From: Halichondria panicea
Taxonomy: Eukaryota > Porifera > Demospongiae > Suberitida > Halichondriidae
Assembly: GCF_963675165.1 (NCBI RefSeq)
Contig: NC_087379.1
Coordinates: 4,667,442 to 4,731,441 of the forward strand
DNA length: 64,000 bases
Direction: 5' to 3'
Part shown: positions 24,201 through 37,257 of the stretch, piece by piece
Numbering within the stretch: the first letter of the stretch is position 1
How the letters are laid out: every line of letters starts with the position of its first letter
Translations under genes and position numbers: made by a program
The notes under the pieces: model-generated
The model's input: the letters and a program-made list of their open reading frames with translations, nothing else
The model's database searches: none
What the model was told of the DNA's origin: nothing

Positions 24201-27200
24201 CATGTACGCCACACCAAAGAGTCCTATTCTGCAGCTGATCCGAAATAGACCAACGGTACCACACAAATGCACTGGACAGAGCATAGACCCAACGGTACCA
24301 CACAAATGCACTGGACAGAGCGTCTGTCAGGAAATCCACAACAAACAGCCCAACTACCCACACCACGAACACACTGGAAGTTCATCAATGGACTCAGTAC
24401 TCATTAACAAGCACCTCAGGGGGATAACCTTCTGCCCATTAAACAGGGTGGCCATTGTTGAATATTGATGTGTAGATAACCATTGGAGATATGGGTGCAT
24501 ATAGGATCATTTCTTTAAGGGGTACACAGAAAGATTTCATTGCAGAATTTGAATATGAAATCAATGGGCTAATTATATCCATATTACATGCACATAATTA
24601 TAGCTGGAGACTATCGGTATCGACTACATTATTATTGAGTACTGAGCTTACTAGCCTAAATCGGACCAGTGAATCCACTTGGTGGCCTAAGCGTACACAG
24701 CTCATTGTGCTACGACAAAAGAGGAATAGCTTACCAATGTACTCACGTTGCTAGGCAACAGGTTATCCAACAAGCCAATCAATTATAGGGTGGTGACCTC
24801 AGTGTTTGTCGGTGCCAGCCGCAGAAATTCACGAAAGCATTAATTGTGACACCCCCAACAGGCCTGGGAAAGTGTAAGACAAACCCTCCCCATAATCATA
24901 GCAGGTCAAACTTGTAGTCTCAGATAGGATGATCAGGGTGGTTAAATGTAGGTAGAATCAGGAGTGCATGAATAAATGGTAGAATCTATTGAATATGTAC
25001 GTTGAAATTTAATAAATGGACGGTTGATTTCGCACAACCAGATATATTTTTAATGCATGGGGAGTGACCATTTTGCTCTTTATAGAGAAGCTGTTCATTC
25101 GTTAAGAGGATAAAGTGGTGCCTTGAAGACTCAGACTACTTTTATGGGAAGGTTGTCTTAGTTTCAAAGATTAGCTAAAATACGTCATAAACACAACTAC
25201 AAAACCTTACACATACATTACTAAGGACGAGAAAAAGGCACAAAATTACGTATACACATTCACTAAGCTTATAACAAAACGTGTGCTCCCATGCAATATT
25301 ACATAAGTTTCTAACACACACACATACACAACTTAGAGTGACTATATAACTACATGTCTTACATGTACGTATACTCTGACATGCCCACAGAAAGAAAGTG
25401 AAATGGACACTGATTGGCAAGCTCTAAAATATCACGACGGCTTCATTTATACAGGGTTTCTTATTCAGGAAACAATTACGGAATATGATTTAATGAACTA
25501 AGGGCAAACATCTCCAATGGAGCCACACAACGAAACACACTTATCTATAATAACAGAAGACATTATATACACGTGTAACTTGACACTAGTAGCTAATCTA
25601 ACAATTTAGTTCTGTTGGGTCACATGTACCGTAGAGTCTGATGGTGGTAGCACTCATTTCAGTCAGCACCAATAATTGATCAAACATACATTCATGTATC
25701 CCTTGCATTAACTATATAATTGTACTGTCTTGAAAATGTTCTATTAGGCACTAAACCAGCATTACGATACAGAATCGTTGCAACGTACATCAACAATAGA
25801 GTTGTGGGTTGAGCGTTCTTTATGGAAGACCAGTGGTGCAAAGTGTTCCATGTGAGGAACACTCAACCCATAACTCTATTGTTGATATTGCAAAGATTGT
25901 GCAAAACCCTGTAGTTAATCCAGGCCTCTCTTGGAGTGTACAACTGTGTGTGGTCCAGTGTTGGCTACGGGCGGTAGACAGACAACCAGCATTGGCATAA
26001 AATAAGCAGTATCCTCAATCCATATCCTTTGGCAAAACATTTTGCATACCACAAACTACAAGCACCCCCACACACGACACTCACAGTGTATGTACTGTAG
26101 CCAAACCTAAGCACTGTATAGTCACATTTTGGTGGTACAGTAGAACCTCGATTATCTGGACACCTTTGTTTCGGAGGCAGGTCGTATAACAAAATATGCC
26201 AATCAGGATAAGCACACCTATCTCCATGGTAACAGGCACATGCGGATTTAAAAAAGACACACCTGTTTCTTGCTTACTAGTTATACTTTGACCATGCTGT
26301 ACAGAAACTTACTCAGCCCAGATACTCGAGGTTCCCCCGATATTAGAGGGCCAGATAATCGAGGTTCTACTGGGTAATTAACTACATATTCATAGAGATT
26401 AATGCGCTCGAATCATGAAACACAAGATTACGGTAGGTACTCGGTACGCTAAGCAGTGACAAACAGCAATACCACTTTATGTGGAAAAGCCATAGACTTA
26501 TTTATGACATGAAACCATCAATTTGAATTAATATTCAATATACTTATGTAGACTGTTCCCATGCCTCATTAATGTAGCCATTAGTAAAACAAAATACATT
26601 AGTAAAGAAAACACACAAGTGAAGTAAACAAGAAGAGGAGAAAGCTATTAAGTACTACGTAGTACAGACTAGGTGTAATAGTTATACAGTACAACTGGGG
26701 GGAGGGGGGGGGGAGGCGTGTGTACAGCGATTACATAACTCTTGCGGGATGATCCAGGAGCAGGAAGGGAACTCCCCTCTCCCCACTTAATTATAGCAGT
26801 GGCTCTATACTTAGAACACTCTCAACTTCCGATAATTGAGCACTCTAGGAGTGTGATTTAATTTGCGACCACAATTGCTTCATGGAGGCAGAATTCTCCA
26901 CTTACATTGCTGCACTTAGTAACAACTAATCACTAGTGCATTATTATTTACACAACAATTGACCACAACCAATTATCGTGCTAAGCAATCCCACCAGTCT
27001 GCCAGAACAGGATGTCACTTTTTTATAGCCATGCAGCCTCATTCCCAGGCCCATAGAAACTAGATACCACCAACATCAACTAAACTAATTAGGCTGCAGT
27101 GAAATGCATGGGAACTTCCGTAATTAGTACAATGTTATATATACAATGTAGGAGCTCCCGAATACCAGAATCTCACAATAATTTAGCAATGGAATATTGA

Positions 27201-30200
27201 GGCCTAGAATGTAGGAGGCCTATATTCGTTAGAATCATTGTAACTATACATGTTAAGACGTACATTAATAATTGTATGTACGTGCTACACTTCAAACACA
27301 ACCACACCAAGGCGTCGTGGTAACAGTTCCCTCAACAATTCCAAGCAGTTCCCGAATCACTGAACCCAACAAAACCCTTGAGGCTATCCGTCTCAATCAG
27401 TCTGTCTGTCTCAATAAGGAATGCTGCATACACGTACATAGTTAGTTATGCACTCCTGGTTCACCATTAAGGATCGAACCAGAGTTCACTAAGTGCTCGA
27501 CAAAAGAAACAATGGCGAGGGAATTTAGACTCCATTGAGGTTTGAGTAATGAGCCGTGGATAAGTCGATCCTGTACTACATGCCAGGAAGTCATAAGCTG
27601 AAAGACTCGTATTGTACCTCACACACACCCACTGATGTCACCATTGAACTGCAATTATGATCTACATAATTATATGATCTACATGCAATCGGAGCTTATA
27701 GTTCCCTACATGCACATATACATACAGTACAGTAATACTGCACGTATACATTATGATACTTCAAACTAGAGCTGCAGGGCATTGCTCTGAGCATGTGCAG
27801 AAGTCCAAGGTGGAATTTCAGCCATAATTATGTACACACTGATCCAATAGTAGCTGTGCTTTGTTGTTGTGTGTTTATGCCACCCTGAAAGCAAACTAGT
27901 CAATCCAGAGGAAAATTATTACCATGCCTCTACAAAATCAAACCCCATTAGAATACTGCACCATTAATGCCATTAAGAGTTGCGTGCACTCAGTGCAGTT
28001 ACAACCTAGTAAAAAGGTCTACATAATTATGGTCACCCTCAGTCTGGGTACCAAATTGGTCCCAGGGACCATCAAAATTCTCAGCGATGAGCAGAAATAC
28101 GCACATTTATTTAGGTTTGCATTTTGTATGCAAACATACATAGCACATTATGTATCGTGTTCACACCAAGCCAAGACACAACGCCACATGCTTGTACACT
28201 TTCACACCCTCCAAATAGACATAGCCCGAGGCTTTGCATTCCATTGGTCAATCTTGCGTACATATGAAACATCATAAGTCAAAATTTCAAGATTAGAAAA
28301 TCGTGATTGCATTACGTACAAGCAAGTCAACAGACACCTACATGCATATGTACACAATTGACACGTCAGCACTTTCCAGGAAACATACTAAGTAACTTCT
28401 CAAAACTTTAAGATGGAACCTGGATTAGCTAGCCACTTTCCAGAAACGTACTATCAAAACTTTAAGATGGAACCTGGATTAGCTTATCATCCCACAGCTA
28501 TGCTAACACATAAACACATAACCATGCTGAATGACACATACACACTGGAATTCGAATTGTTTACTGATCTGAATCAAACGTATTTGATCATTAGAGGCCT
28601 CCTACGTTCCATTCTATATACGCGTACAGGTATGTCATATTCAGGTAATCTCTCTGTAGTCTGAATGTAGAGTCTAAGTTAAACACATAACCATGCTGAA
28701 TGACACATACACACTGGAATTTGAATTGTTTACCGATCTGAATCAAACGTATTTGATCATTAGAGGCCTCCTACGTTCCGTTCTATATACGCGTACAGGT
28801 ATGTCATATTCAGGTAATCTCTCTGTAGTCTGAATGTAGAGTCTAAGTTAGGAGCACTGAAGAGGTGATTCAATAATATCCTCTCCAGTCACAATGCCTC
28901 AATTATCATTAAAGGCCCACTCAAGCCAACGCAATCCCATTGTGCTACTAGCATACACACTGTATGAATGCAAGGCGGCATGATCTAAACTTACTACAAA
29001 AGAAACAAAAGCTTGTAATGTGGTTAAAACATAATCCTCGGCTTGGCAGAGAGGAGACTATATACACAGAAAAGTACTTGAGCTACAACCACAAACAGTG
29101 TGGAGGGTCAGGGAACCACCATGTTGGAGTGCGACAATGTACCCCTACATGTACATGCGATACAAATAAAGAACATGATTATGCACATGTACATGTAGGA
29201 CGTGTAGGTACTAGCACAAGTTATGTTTTATCGCCAAAGAGGATTCTTCACTACAAAATTCAACAAGTAAATTGCCGAGCACACACACACGCACACACAC
29301 ACTCAAATTCAACGGCCAGGTTGCCAGGTACATACACTGCAGGGCCGCATCCAGGATTTTGGGTCAGGGGGAAAATTGGGCAAATGAAAAACATAGGAGG
29401 GGCAAAGCACCCCGCAGTGTATGCATGCACAAAAGTGCACGTCAAACTATAGGGAGGTCCAGGGCATGCTCCCCCGGAAAATAGGTATTTGAGGGCCTTA
29501 GATCGATTCTGGTACAATTTTGTCATCATAAGCAGTACAAATGCCTTATATTAATGAATCTGCCAGATCCTGGGGGGGGGGTGAAACTAGGCCCAGGGGC
29601 AAATTACTCCCCTCAATGCAGCCACGCACTGCATTAAATGTAATCCATAATTCTAGTCCAAACCATTATGATAACAGGAAGAAGCCTACAGTATATATTA
29701 ATGTCTGACAACACAATTACCAACCATAGCAGTGGATGGATTCAGTTACCCCAAATTTAACTGAAGACATACAGTGAGGATAATCCAATTATGGATTACA
29801 CAGTTATAATAATCCCATAGAGGGGAAACTTGAACAAAGGACGCCCTTGAAAATTGTAACCAGGGAAACAGGGTTGCTTAGATAACAATGTTCTTCATCA
29901 TGTAGCTAGAACGCACAGTATGTGTTTTTAGAGTTAGAGTCTTAGAGGGTCTTAGTGCTATTGAGACAGACAAACAACCACATCGATTGAGCATAAGGAC
30001 TTTTTGTTCCGTTAACGACCACTTAAAATCTCATCACAGTGTTTTTTCACATTGACTATAGAGATATAAGAAAGAGGTATGCACATGTAGACAACAAGTC
30101 TAGTGTGGCACTTGTAATTAGGGGAGGAAAAGGATCAGAGGAAAACGCATACTTTAGCGTGCCCTTATACGAATGGTTCCCTGGCTAGGGCCCCAAATTG

Positions 30201-32248
30201 TTTGTCATATGAGACACCAACAATGCATAACTTTCAAGTGGTTTTTAACTTCCTACAGCCTTTTATAAAGTCAGGTACTTATACTTCTTGCCTAATACTG
30301 GTTATCATTACGTTGTATGCATATACACAATTAATAACTATTGGCCTACACTTAAGTCAAAGGAATTAGAATGCTTGATGAAGCCCCTGTGATGATGGTA
30401 GCCGGTTGTCTTTTTGTGGGGTTTGTTATCAAACAAGCAACACCCTAGCTACTAGTTACGGTTGTACTCACCCGAGGACAGAAGTAGCCGGACGTGGTCA
30501 CATGATCAATGGAGCGCTGATCCAAATGACTGCAGGAAATTAAGTAGTCAAACAATACATTACATACATGTACAATTGTGCAGGGGTTAATATTTACAAC
30601 AAGATGCTCATTGAGCACACCCCGTGCGTTGAGCTTCATTGCACAGCGGTAAACGGCAATAACTTTTTACCATAATGACAACATTATCATTATGGGGAAT
30701 GATCGTGAATCTAATTAGATCGATTAGAAAACAGTGTTTTTTGTCGCCTTCGAAGATCGCATACAAGCTAAACTACATTCTCATTAGCAATTAAAGCAGT
30801 CAATGAAAGTGTCTAGGTTTGCTCAAACAGCTCATAATTATGTGTGTCCACGCACGGGGTAATTATATAATTATCACTCAACATCCTTAAAACTAGTACA
30901 ATATATCAAATTTATCGGTATTCTATACAGATAACTGGTATGTACATCCGATAAGTGCCCCAGGGAATATTAGAATTAGGTAATACAGCAGGTGCACGTC
31001 CGACAGACCATAAATGATGCTGTTGTTTGTTGTAAGCTCTCGCACACGTTCCGAGACAATTAGCAATACTCGTAAAAGGACGTACCTGATTACAGCACAT
31101 ACTTATGCAGACTGGCCTGAGGCTATCCTCACTGACAATTAGTATCCGTTACATTAGACGAGATGAACATGTATGGATACGGATTACACGCATCTCGTAG
31201 GCAGGGAGGGGGAGGGGGTGGGTGTGAGGTACTTTAATAGTAAGTGGTGTTTAATTTGAGCACAAACAATGTTTCTACAGCTGCACTTGCTACGTACTTG
31301 CATAAGGGATATACATGTACGTAGGACTGTAGCTATACATAGAAGTGCTATGACAACTAATGGCTGTGCATACAGTATGCTGCACTTTGGCAACAAGTCT
31401 CTCGAGACAGAAGCCTCTCAAACCAGGCACTGTGTGGGGATGAAAATGGTCACTGCCATTAATTATTATAGAGCTTCATCGCAACGAGTCTTATAAACAG
31501 GTTTAATCTACATGTACATGTATGTCAGAAGGTAATAACAAACGGAGGATAACAACATTCCAAGGTATATGGAGGAACATCAATGAAAGGAAGTACAGAG
31601 CTCAGAATCACCCACACATACATTGCTTGCTGATTGATTCCCAGAAATCAGGAAGGGAAGGACTCCATCTTAGGGACAATAGTAAACTATTATAATAATT
31701 ATCAGATTATATCATTAGCGATATACAAGGTCATGGCCAGGTAGACCGTGACTCTTTAGAAACTCAAAGGATTGGGATATTTCCTGTGGCTGTGAAGCAT
31801 TTGTATCACATAGTGAGCCAGAGGCAAGAGTTGCTTAGCAATCAAGTTGCTTAGTAATGAACGTACCACAGACAGGCAGCCATAGGTCCATTCACAAGAT
31901 GCTTGGGAAAACCTGGTAGCAAGTGAGGGAGTCTTATGCAAACTGCTTAATCAAAATCCACCCTAGCTTACCCATCTTAATCATCGTAGCCTCAGCATTG
32001 GCCTGCAGTAGATGAATAGAATCATTATGAATGTGTTGTATTTATTCGAAGGATATTTATTTCGTTCCAAGGCACGGCTTTAAAGCAAGACCAAACTTCA
32101 ATACATCAAATATCTTACTGTGCTGATGTAGAGAACATACCTTGGCTGGTGGAGGTCTACAGTGCTGCAGCATAATGTCTCTAAAGTGGATCTCATCAGT
32201 TATGACCTGATAAGTACCTAAACGTGTGTGTGCGTGTGAGTGACTGTG

Positions 32249-32298
<50 letters not shown>

Positions 32299-35200
32299 GG
32301 GGGGGTGCACCTTGTGTTTTCTGAGAGATGGTCTTGCAGAGACGCACTTCAGCAGAGAGACCCACAATGCAGCATCGTATAGACTGCTTCACAAGCTCCT
32401 GTAGAAAACATCATTTAAAGCTTTTTCGTTTAATGACCCTTTAACAAATTCGACACAAGGCTTGTTTAGAGCTTTATTGCTTGAGGATCCTTTATCAAGC
32501 ACTAGGTACAGGGTCATCAAAGTAGAAAACCCTAAACATTGGAAGGACAGCACACTCACATCTATGGTGCTGAAAATGTTCCCGGGATCACATGAGGCGA
32601 TGGAGCCCATTATAATGACTGCTTCCTTGCTGGCATGGTTGGGCACGTGCCTAGAGCAGCAAAACAAATAACATATAATTCATGCACTCCTGCTATAATG
32701 TAAGGAGAGTCCAGCGCAATAAAAACCTAGCATGAACGTACTATCGTATAATTTGTTGGACAGCAAAACATCATGATTTTGGACGGGTATAATTGGAACA
32801 GCCCCACGTGAGACGTCCATAGAACAGGCATGCAGGTGCATGCGAGCTAGTATGCGACAAGACAGTTGCACTAAATATCTCAAAACCTTGTAATCCTCGA
32901 GCTATCTAACTGCAGACTCTTGCTAGCTATAAAGCTACGTTGCTTGGAATGTATCTTAACTTTTCAAGATAATTATTGTCCGGATATTTAGCACAAATGT
33001 AAATTAAAGCACCAGAGTATCCGCTGAAACACTATCATAGTGGGATAGCTAAATCATACAGTAATGAAAGCACCGCGGGTGCTGATGCCTCGGTGGAGGT
33101 GCCAAAGCTACATAACATAAGGCTACTAATAGCGTTTATACACACATTATACTATCATGAATTTGATTAATTTTGCTGCATGCAGGCAGAATCCAGAATC
33201 ACAGGGAAATTCAACGATCGATGCCAAAGTTCAAGCCTAAGATTAATGGCTGCATCAGCAGAGCCTTGAAGCTCTCTTCTCACTCTTGCAGCTACCAATA
33301 TAGCTAGCGTTCTAGTGCAGAGCTAACTACTAGTAGAGTAGCAACACTCCATGGACAAGTTTTGCTACACACTCTTCTGAAAAGGCTGTGCTGCAAAGGC
33401 ATTCCAAGTAAGCGAATTAAACTAGGCATAACTCGAGAACGAAGCATTATTTTGCAAATCCACGAATTAAAATCCAAGGAAACATGACTAGAAGCTCTTA
33501 CTTGCACTTGATTGATCCTTGAGCAGCTGCAGCCTACACACACACACACTACCGTATACCTCGCTTGCGCATGCGCATCGAGGCATAACTAGTGACTCAC
33601 TTGAGAGCTCTCATAGTCATCTCTAGTGAGTTCTGTATGGAGGGATCACCAGAGCAGGAGGGAGGTCTCTTGAGGGCTTCCATGAGAACACGGGAGTTGC
33701 CTGTGAGTGTAGGGATGGAGGGTTGTGACATGAGACACAATAATTATTATATCACGTAGTCAAGGAACAAGGGTGTCAGGCCTTCATACAGAAAAAATTG
33801 ACAGGGGCGAACAAAATTCAAAAATAGGGAGGCGAGGCAATTATCCGTGTGCGTTAGCGAGATATACGGAAGTGTGTTTGTGTGTGTAGACTGCTACAGC
33901 TGCTCAAGGATCAATCAAGTGCAAGCAAGAGTTTCTATAGGCTTCTAGCCATATTTTCTTGGATTTTAATTCGTGGATTTGCAAAATAATGCTTGGTTCT
34001 TGAGTTATACCTAGTTTTGTTTACTTGGAATGCCATTGCAGCCTTTTAAGAAGAGTGCGTAGAAAAACTTGTCCATCGAGTGTTGCTACTCTACTTAGTA
34101 GTTACGTAGCTCTGCACTAGAACGCTAGCTATTGGTAGCTGCAAGAGTGAGAAGAGAGCTGCAAAGCTCTGCTGATGTAGCCATTAATTTTAGACTTGAA
34201 CTTTTGGCATCGATCGTTTTTAACTACAATCATGGTCGATCATTACCCATGCACTCTTTGAGTTTCCCTGTGATTCTGGATTCTGCCTGCATGCACCAAA
34301 ATTAATTAATGCATCATGATATTATAATGTGCATGTGTATATAAAAGCTATCAGTAGCTTTATGTTATGTAGCTTTGGCATCTCCACCGAGGCATCAGGA
34401 CCCGCGGTACTTTTATTGTTATTAAGTACTAATAGTATTGTGGAATGTAATAAAAATGCAGAAATTAAATTAGTTTCAATTGCCTAGACTGAATGGTACT
34501 AGATAAAAGCCATAGCCTGAGCGACACAAGCCTTTCTCACTTAATGAAAGTCGCTCTTGAATCGCCCTCTGTACTTACAGATAGTGACTTAGAAGAAGAA
34601 ATTGTGAGCGTATGAAACAGAAAGAGTAGAAGAATAGCAGTTTAATTAAAGTAGCTTCGTAAAGAACTCATTATAGTTGTTGTTATGAATAGTTATTAAG
34701 GCAGAGCTCTTGGTTTGGTTGGTGTGTCACAGGCCATAACACTACTGTGTGTTATGGCCTGTACAAAAATTTACAATTGCCAGGGGGGGGGGGGCGAAAC
34801 CGTAGCCAATGGGGGCGAGCGCCCCTCCCCCCCTCTATGAAGCCCTGGGTGTAATAATAGTCCCTTCCGTCGTGTTATTATTACACAGTCGTGTAGCCTC
34901 GAGGTATGACTTGGTAAGGGGTTGTCGTGATATTATAGCATGTGCATGTATACAGGCAGCTCATCCTCTGGCTTGTGCCTGTATATTATCATACAACACT
35001 CGGTCTCATGCTGTGCATCTATTACATGTAGTAATTACGCCATAGCCGAGTGTTAGAAATGACTGTATGGTCAAATGTCATTTGTGCCAGGTCATACTGA
35101 CTGGAAACATGCAGGAATGCATGGTCATTCTAATGAAACGTCCGGTCAATGACCAATGGCAGTGAGTAATTTCTAACACTGCTAGCCGCCATATATAATT

Positions 35201-37257
35201 ACGGCGGCTAGCATAATTATAACTATATCAACAAAAATAGAGATTACATTCCACACCCAACGACGTGCTGAGATCTATCTGCTGGCATACCGTAGAAACT
35301 GGATTATTAGCGCATGCGCTTTTGGGGTCAATAGCAGAGCTCTATACACTTATATTCGAGAATGCGCCTATAATGCAGTCATTTCGAGCCTCACCCAGCA
35401 ACCGGATGTCTCTGTGATGAGAGCTGACTCGCAAGCTGGCTAGAAAGTGAGCAAGCAGGCTGGATCTATATCATACTATTATGTTACAGTTTATTTTACA
35501 GTTCATTTACATCATTTAAATTCATATTATAAAACATTCATATTGACCAGGAACTTGGAATAAAAGGACCTCATCCATGTCTCATGTGAGACTCACATTC
35601 TCTCAGCATGATCAGACAAGGTAACAGCATGCCCAGAGAGTCCTTCCAGATGGATATCACCAGCTATATAGCTATCATGCACTGTACAAGCTAACTAGCT
35701 CATAGATAAACAAAATTAGCTGAATCAATTCTAAAATTTCACTAATAACCTTCGCATAATTGGAAAAGCGCTTCACTTTGAGTATAAAAAGCCTGCAGTT
35801 GAGCATGTGCTTAAAATAAGATACGCTTATAGTCGAGTAAGCGCTAATAATCCAGTTTCTACGGTATCTTTTTAGCCTGATCTGATTGCTGTTGGCATAT
35901 CTTTTACATTTGTATATGTCTAGCCTGACTAAAAATTCAAACTATTTCGTGTGTAAACATCCAATTCAACAACAACATTTTAGGGTTATACTGCAGACTG
36001 CAGTATTATCTCATGTAAGCTAACCATTGAGCTCGAGTAGTTTTTCAGCCCTCCCGTCTCTGGTTATAATAAGACCGACCTGAGTAAAGAACACAGTAAC
36101 TGTACGTCTCATAGCGTGCTCACTCACTTGAGATATTGGATTCTGGTCGAAGAACTCAGCCAAGAAATTTTCAACTATCTATGCAAAAAACGATGATGTA
36201 TGAAATTATAATCCTGTTGCGCGAGAATAGTACAGTTCCTATGACTATAGTGTTCTACTAACAGAGCCAAAGGAACAATAGTACGTACGTAGAGGTACTT
36301 CCAACCATGTTGATCACATGCTCTACAATGTTACCTTGAGAGTGCAGCGAATTCTGTCAGGTTTCAAGTCCTTGTCAGCCATTGAGCGAGAGGCATCCAC
36401 TATCAGAAATAGATACCTCATCTGTACGAACAACATAGGATCATTGTAAGAGATACCGGATCCAGTGTGTATTAAATACAAGTCTGTGAACCAGTAATAT
36501 TATAAATTGGATAAAATTCGTTAATTTGTTTATTGACGATAAACAGTCCTAATGCACCACAAACAACAAACAACACCATGGTTACGTACCATTCCTAGAC
36601 GAGCAGAATTTGGCCTTTCAAACAACCTAACAGGAAGAATGTTCAAAATAAATCATCAGCTAAGGCAAGACACAGCAAATTACTTGGTTCTCGGTTTTTT
36701 CATCAAAATTTGAAGCGGGGAAGCAGTTTTTAAATCTTTGACAAGCATTCAGAAAAAAGTCACAAAAAGTTCACCGTCGTCAGGCATAAAAAGGTCAAAG
36801 TTCGTTATTTTAGGCCAACTGTTTTGATGATGTTTACAGCCCATCGCAATAAAAAATGAGCAAGCGGTGTAGAAGCAGTCTCAAAAAAATTAAGCGGGCG
36901 AGCCTGATAACCAAATAATTTACTTTGTCTGGCCTAATATGCTTGCTCTGTTTAGTACTGTACCTCCTCCTCTTTGCCTTGTAGAGCTCTTCATCCAGGG
37001 TGGAATGAAGTCGTCCCTCCCTGTCCTCCTGGAGCACCTCCCTACATGTGGTTAAATGTGAAAGAATATCTAGATATTTACGTAGATTTATATAGTAGAC
37101 CAAAGTTAATACAGATAGATATAATTATTATTTATCTGATTATGCTATTGTCCGTAGACTATACAGCTAGTTAAGTTGTACACTAAGTTTCTCACCAACT
37201 TCGCTCATACTCGGTCTCCCAAGGTTTGTGCACCGTGTCATCACCTTCTACCTCCAT
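18263..37257 (-). CDS. GTF2H2: TFIIH core subunit p44, complete 17-exon gene
   Basis: Exons in coding order: 37257-37196, 37041-36964, 36626-36590, 36421-36335, 36178-36128, 36079-36025, 33700-33601, 32650-32560, 32398-32311, 32217-32141, 32002-31972, 31912-31867, 30529-30472, 23614-23569, 21587-21497, 21355-21316, 18391-18263. They sum to 1167 nt (388 aa; vertebrate p44 is about 395) and every phase matches. The N-terminus has YERSWEVLQED; the vWA domain carries [21 protein letters not shown] and [10 protein letters not shown]; then GTYQVI and PPPAK. The C-terminal zinc region starts [15 protein letters not shown] and ends in the RING-like C4C4 finger ([14 protein letters not shown] to NCPGC). 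p44 binds and stimulates the XPD helicase in TFIIH for transcription initiation and nucleotide-excision repair. Introns run from 85 bp to 6.9 kb and are full of transposons. It is divergently paired with the tolloid-like gene. Confidence 0.95.
22441..22560. repeat. 40-bp tandem repeat, three units
   Basis: Units start at 22441, 22481 and 22521 and repeat AAGCACTGAAACCTCTGTGT then TAGCAGGCCACCTAT almost perfectly. A diverged partial unit lies just upstream. It sits inside GTF2H2 intron 14. Confidence 0.9.
24247..24325. repeat. 39-bp tandem duplication
   Basis: AACGGTACCACACAAATGCA and the following CTGGACAGAGC occur twice with a 39-base period. Intronic, no function suggested. Confidence 0.9.
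25789..25887. mobile_element. Small hairpin MITE-like element
   Basis: ATCAACAATAGAGTTGTGGG at the left pairs with the complementary right end over about 29 bases with one or two mismatches, around a 40-bp loop. The size and structure suit a minimal non-autonomous inverted-repeat element. Confidence 0.65.
26138..26372. mobile_element. Tigger/pogo-like MITE
   Basis: It begins CAGTAGAACCTCGATTATCT and ends with the complement AGATAATCGAGGTTCTACTG. These are essentially the same terminal repeats as 10854-11151 around a different, shorter interior. Confidence 0.85.
28512..28849. repeat. 169-bp direct tandem duplication
   Basis: Copies at 28512-28680 and 28681-28849 differ at only three positions. 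Each keeps a short open frame starting [10 protein letters not shown] and ending at the same TGA. Two of the three differences are silent in that frame and the third is Ile to Val. Confidence 0.9.
29337..29633. mobile_element. Probable DNA-transposon remnant with G-rich ends
   Basis: The left end TGCAGGGCCGCATCCAGGAT and the right end CAGCCACGCACTGCA are imperfect inverted repeats, with a G9 run and GGGGAAAATTGGG-like stretches inside. No coding capacity. The boundaries are approximate. Confidence 0.45.
30601..30862. repeat. Dispersed repeat, copy B
   Basis: Second copy of the repeat at 3599-3905, same orientation, slightly shorter, within GTF2H2 intron 12. The shared landmarks GTGCGTTGAGCTTCAT, TTATGGGGAATGAT and GAAAGTGTCTAG keep their order. 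Confidence 0.75.
32218..32310 (-). repeat. GTF2H2 intron 9: short intron built from a CA microsatellite
   Basis: This 93-bp intron reads, in the sense direction, GTGCAC, a C10 run, about 20 CA units, a degenerate CA/CT stretch and TTTAG. Almost the whole intron, including the place of the polypyrimidine tract, is simple sequence, yet both splice sites and the flanking p44 reading frame are intact. Confidence 0.9.
33071..33586. mobile_element. Inverted-repeat arm, left copy of a ~520-bp element
   Basis: The sequence between CACCGCGGGTGCTGATGCCT and GCATGCGCATCGAGGCATAA recurs inverted at 33850-34408 and directly at 58193-58617. Its ends share an inverted TGCCTCG word, suggesting a non-autonomous DNA transposon. 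It stops 14 bases from the 5' splice site of GTF2H2 exon 7. Confidence 0.8.
33777..34847. mobile_element. DNA transposon with GGTGT target duplication, carrying the right arm
   Basis: Ends CAGGCCTTCATACAG and CTCTATGAAGCCCTG are near-complements, and GGTGT directly flanks both (33772-33776 and 34848-34852), as a target-site duplication would. The element contains the inverted arm 33850-34408. No transposase frame remains. Confidence 0.65.
33850..34408. mobile_element. Inverted-repeat arm, right copy
   Basis: Reverse-complement copy of 33071-33586, diverged at scattered sites and with small insertions. Together they form a large palindrome whose 263-bp spacer contains GTF2H2 exon 7. Confidence 0.85.
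35050..35179. mobile_element. 130-bp MITE
   Basis: GTGTTAGAAAT at the left end and its exact complement ATTTCTAACAC at the right define a 130-bp element. A short GC-rich hairpin, AGCCGCC...GGCGGCT, follows directly. Confidence 0.7.
35290..35864. mobile_element. Tc1/mariner-type MITE with TA duplication
   Basis: CCGTAGAAACTGGATTATTA and its perfect complement bound a 575-bp element flanked by TA on both sides. The inverted repeat continues for about 24 bases. The interior has no transposase. It lies in GTF2H2 intron 6. Confidence 0.85.

Larger units (their letters stand above)
23615..30471 (-). other. GTF2H2 intron 13, 6.9 kb
   Basis: No convincing exon of any other gene was found in this largest GTF2H2 intron. 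It holds a 39-bp tandem duplication (24247-24325), a hairpin element (25789-25887), a Tigger-like MITE (26138-26372), a 169-bp tandem duplication (28512-28849) and a G-rich-ended element (29337-29633). Confidence 0.6.

Noticed and set aside
27471..27500. GGATCGAACC word resembling a tRNA T-loop
   Set aside because: No acceptor, D or anticodon stems could be folded around it.
27924..28277. 117-codon ATG-initiated frame in GTF2H2 intron 13
   Set aside because: No family resemblance, no splice partners and no conserved-looking motifs; probably chance.
28964..29452. 162-codon plus-strand frame
   Set aside because: It runs through a CA-rich tract and a transposon remnant, giving His/Thr-rich low complexity and no domain.
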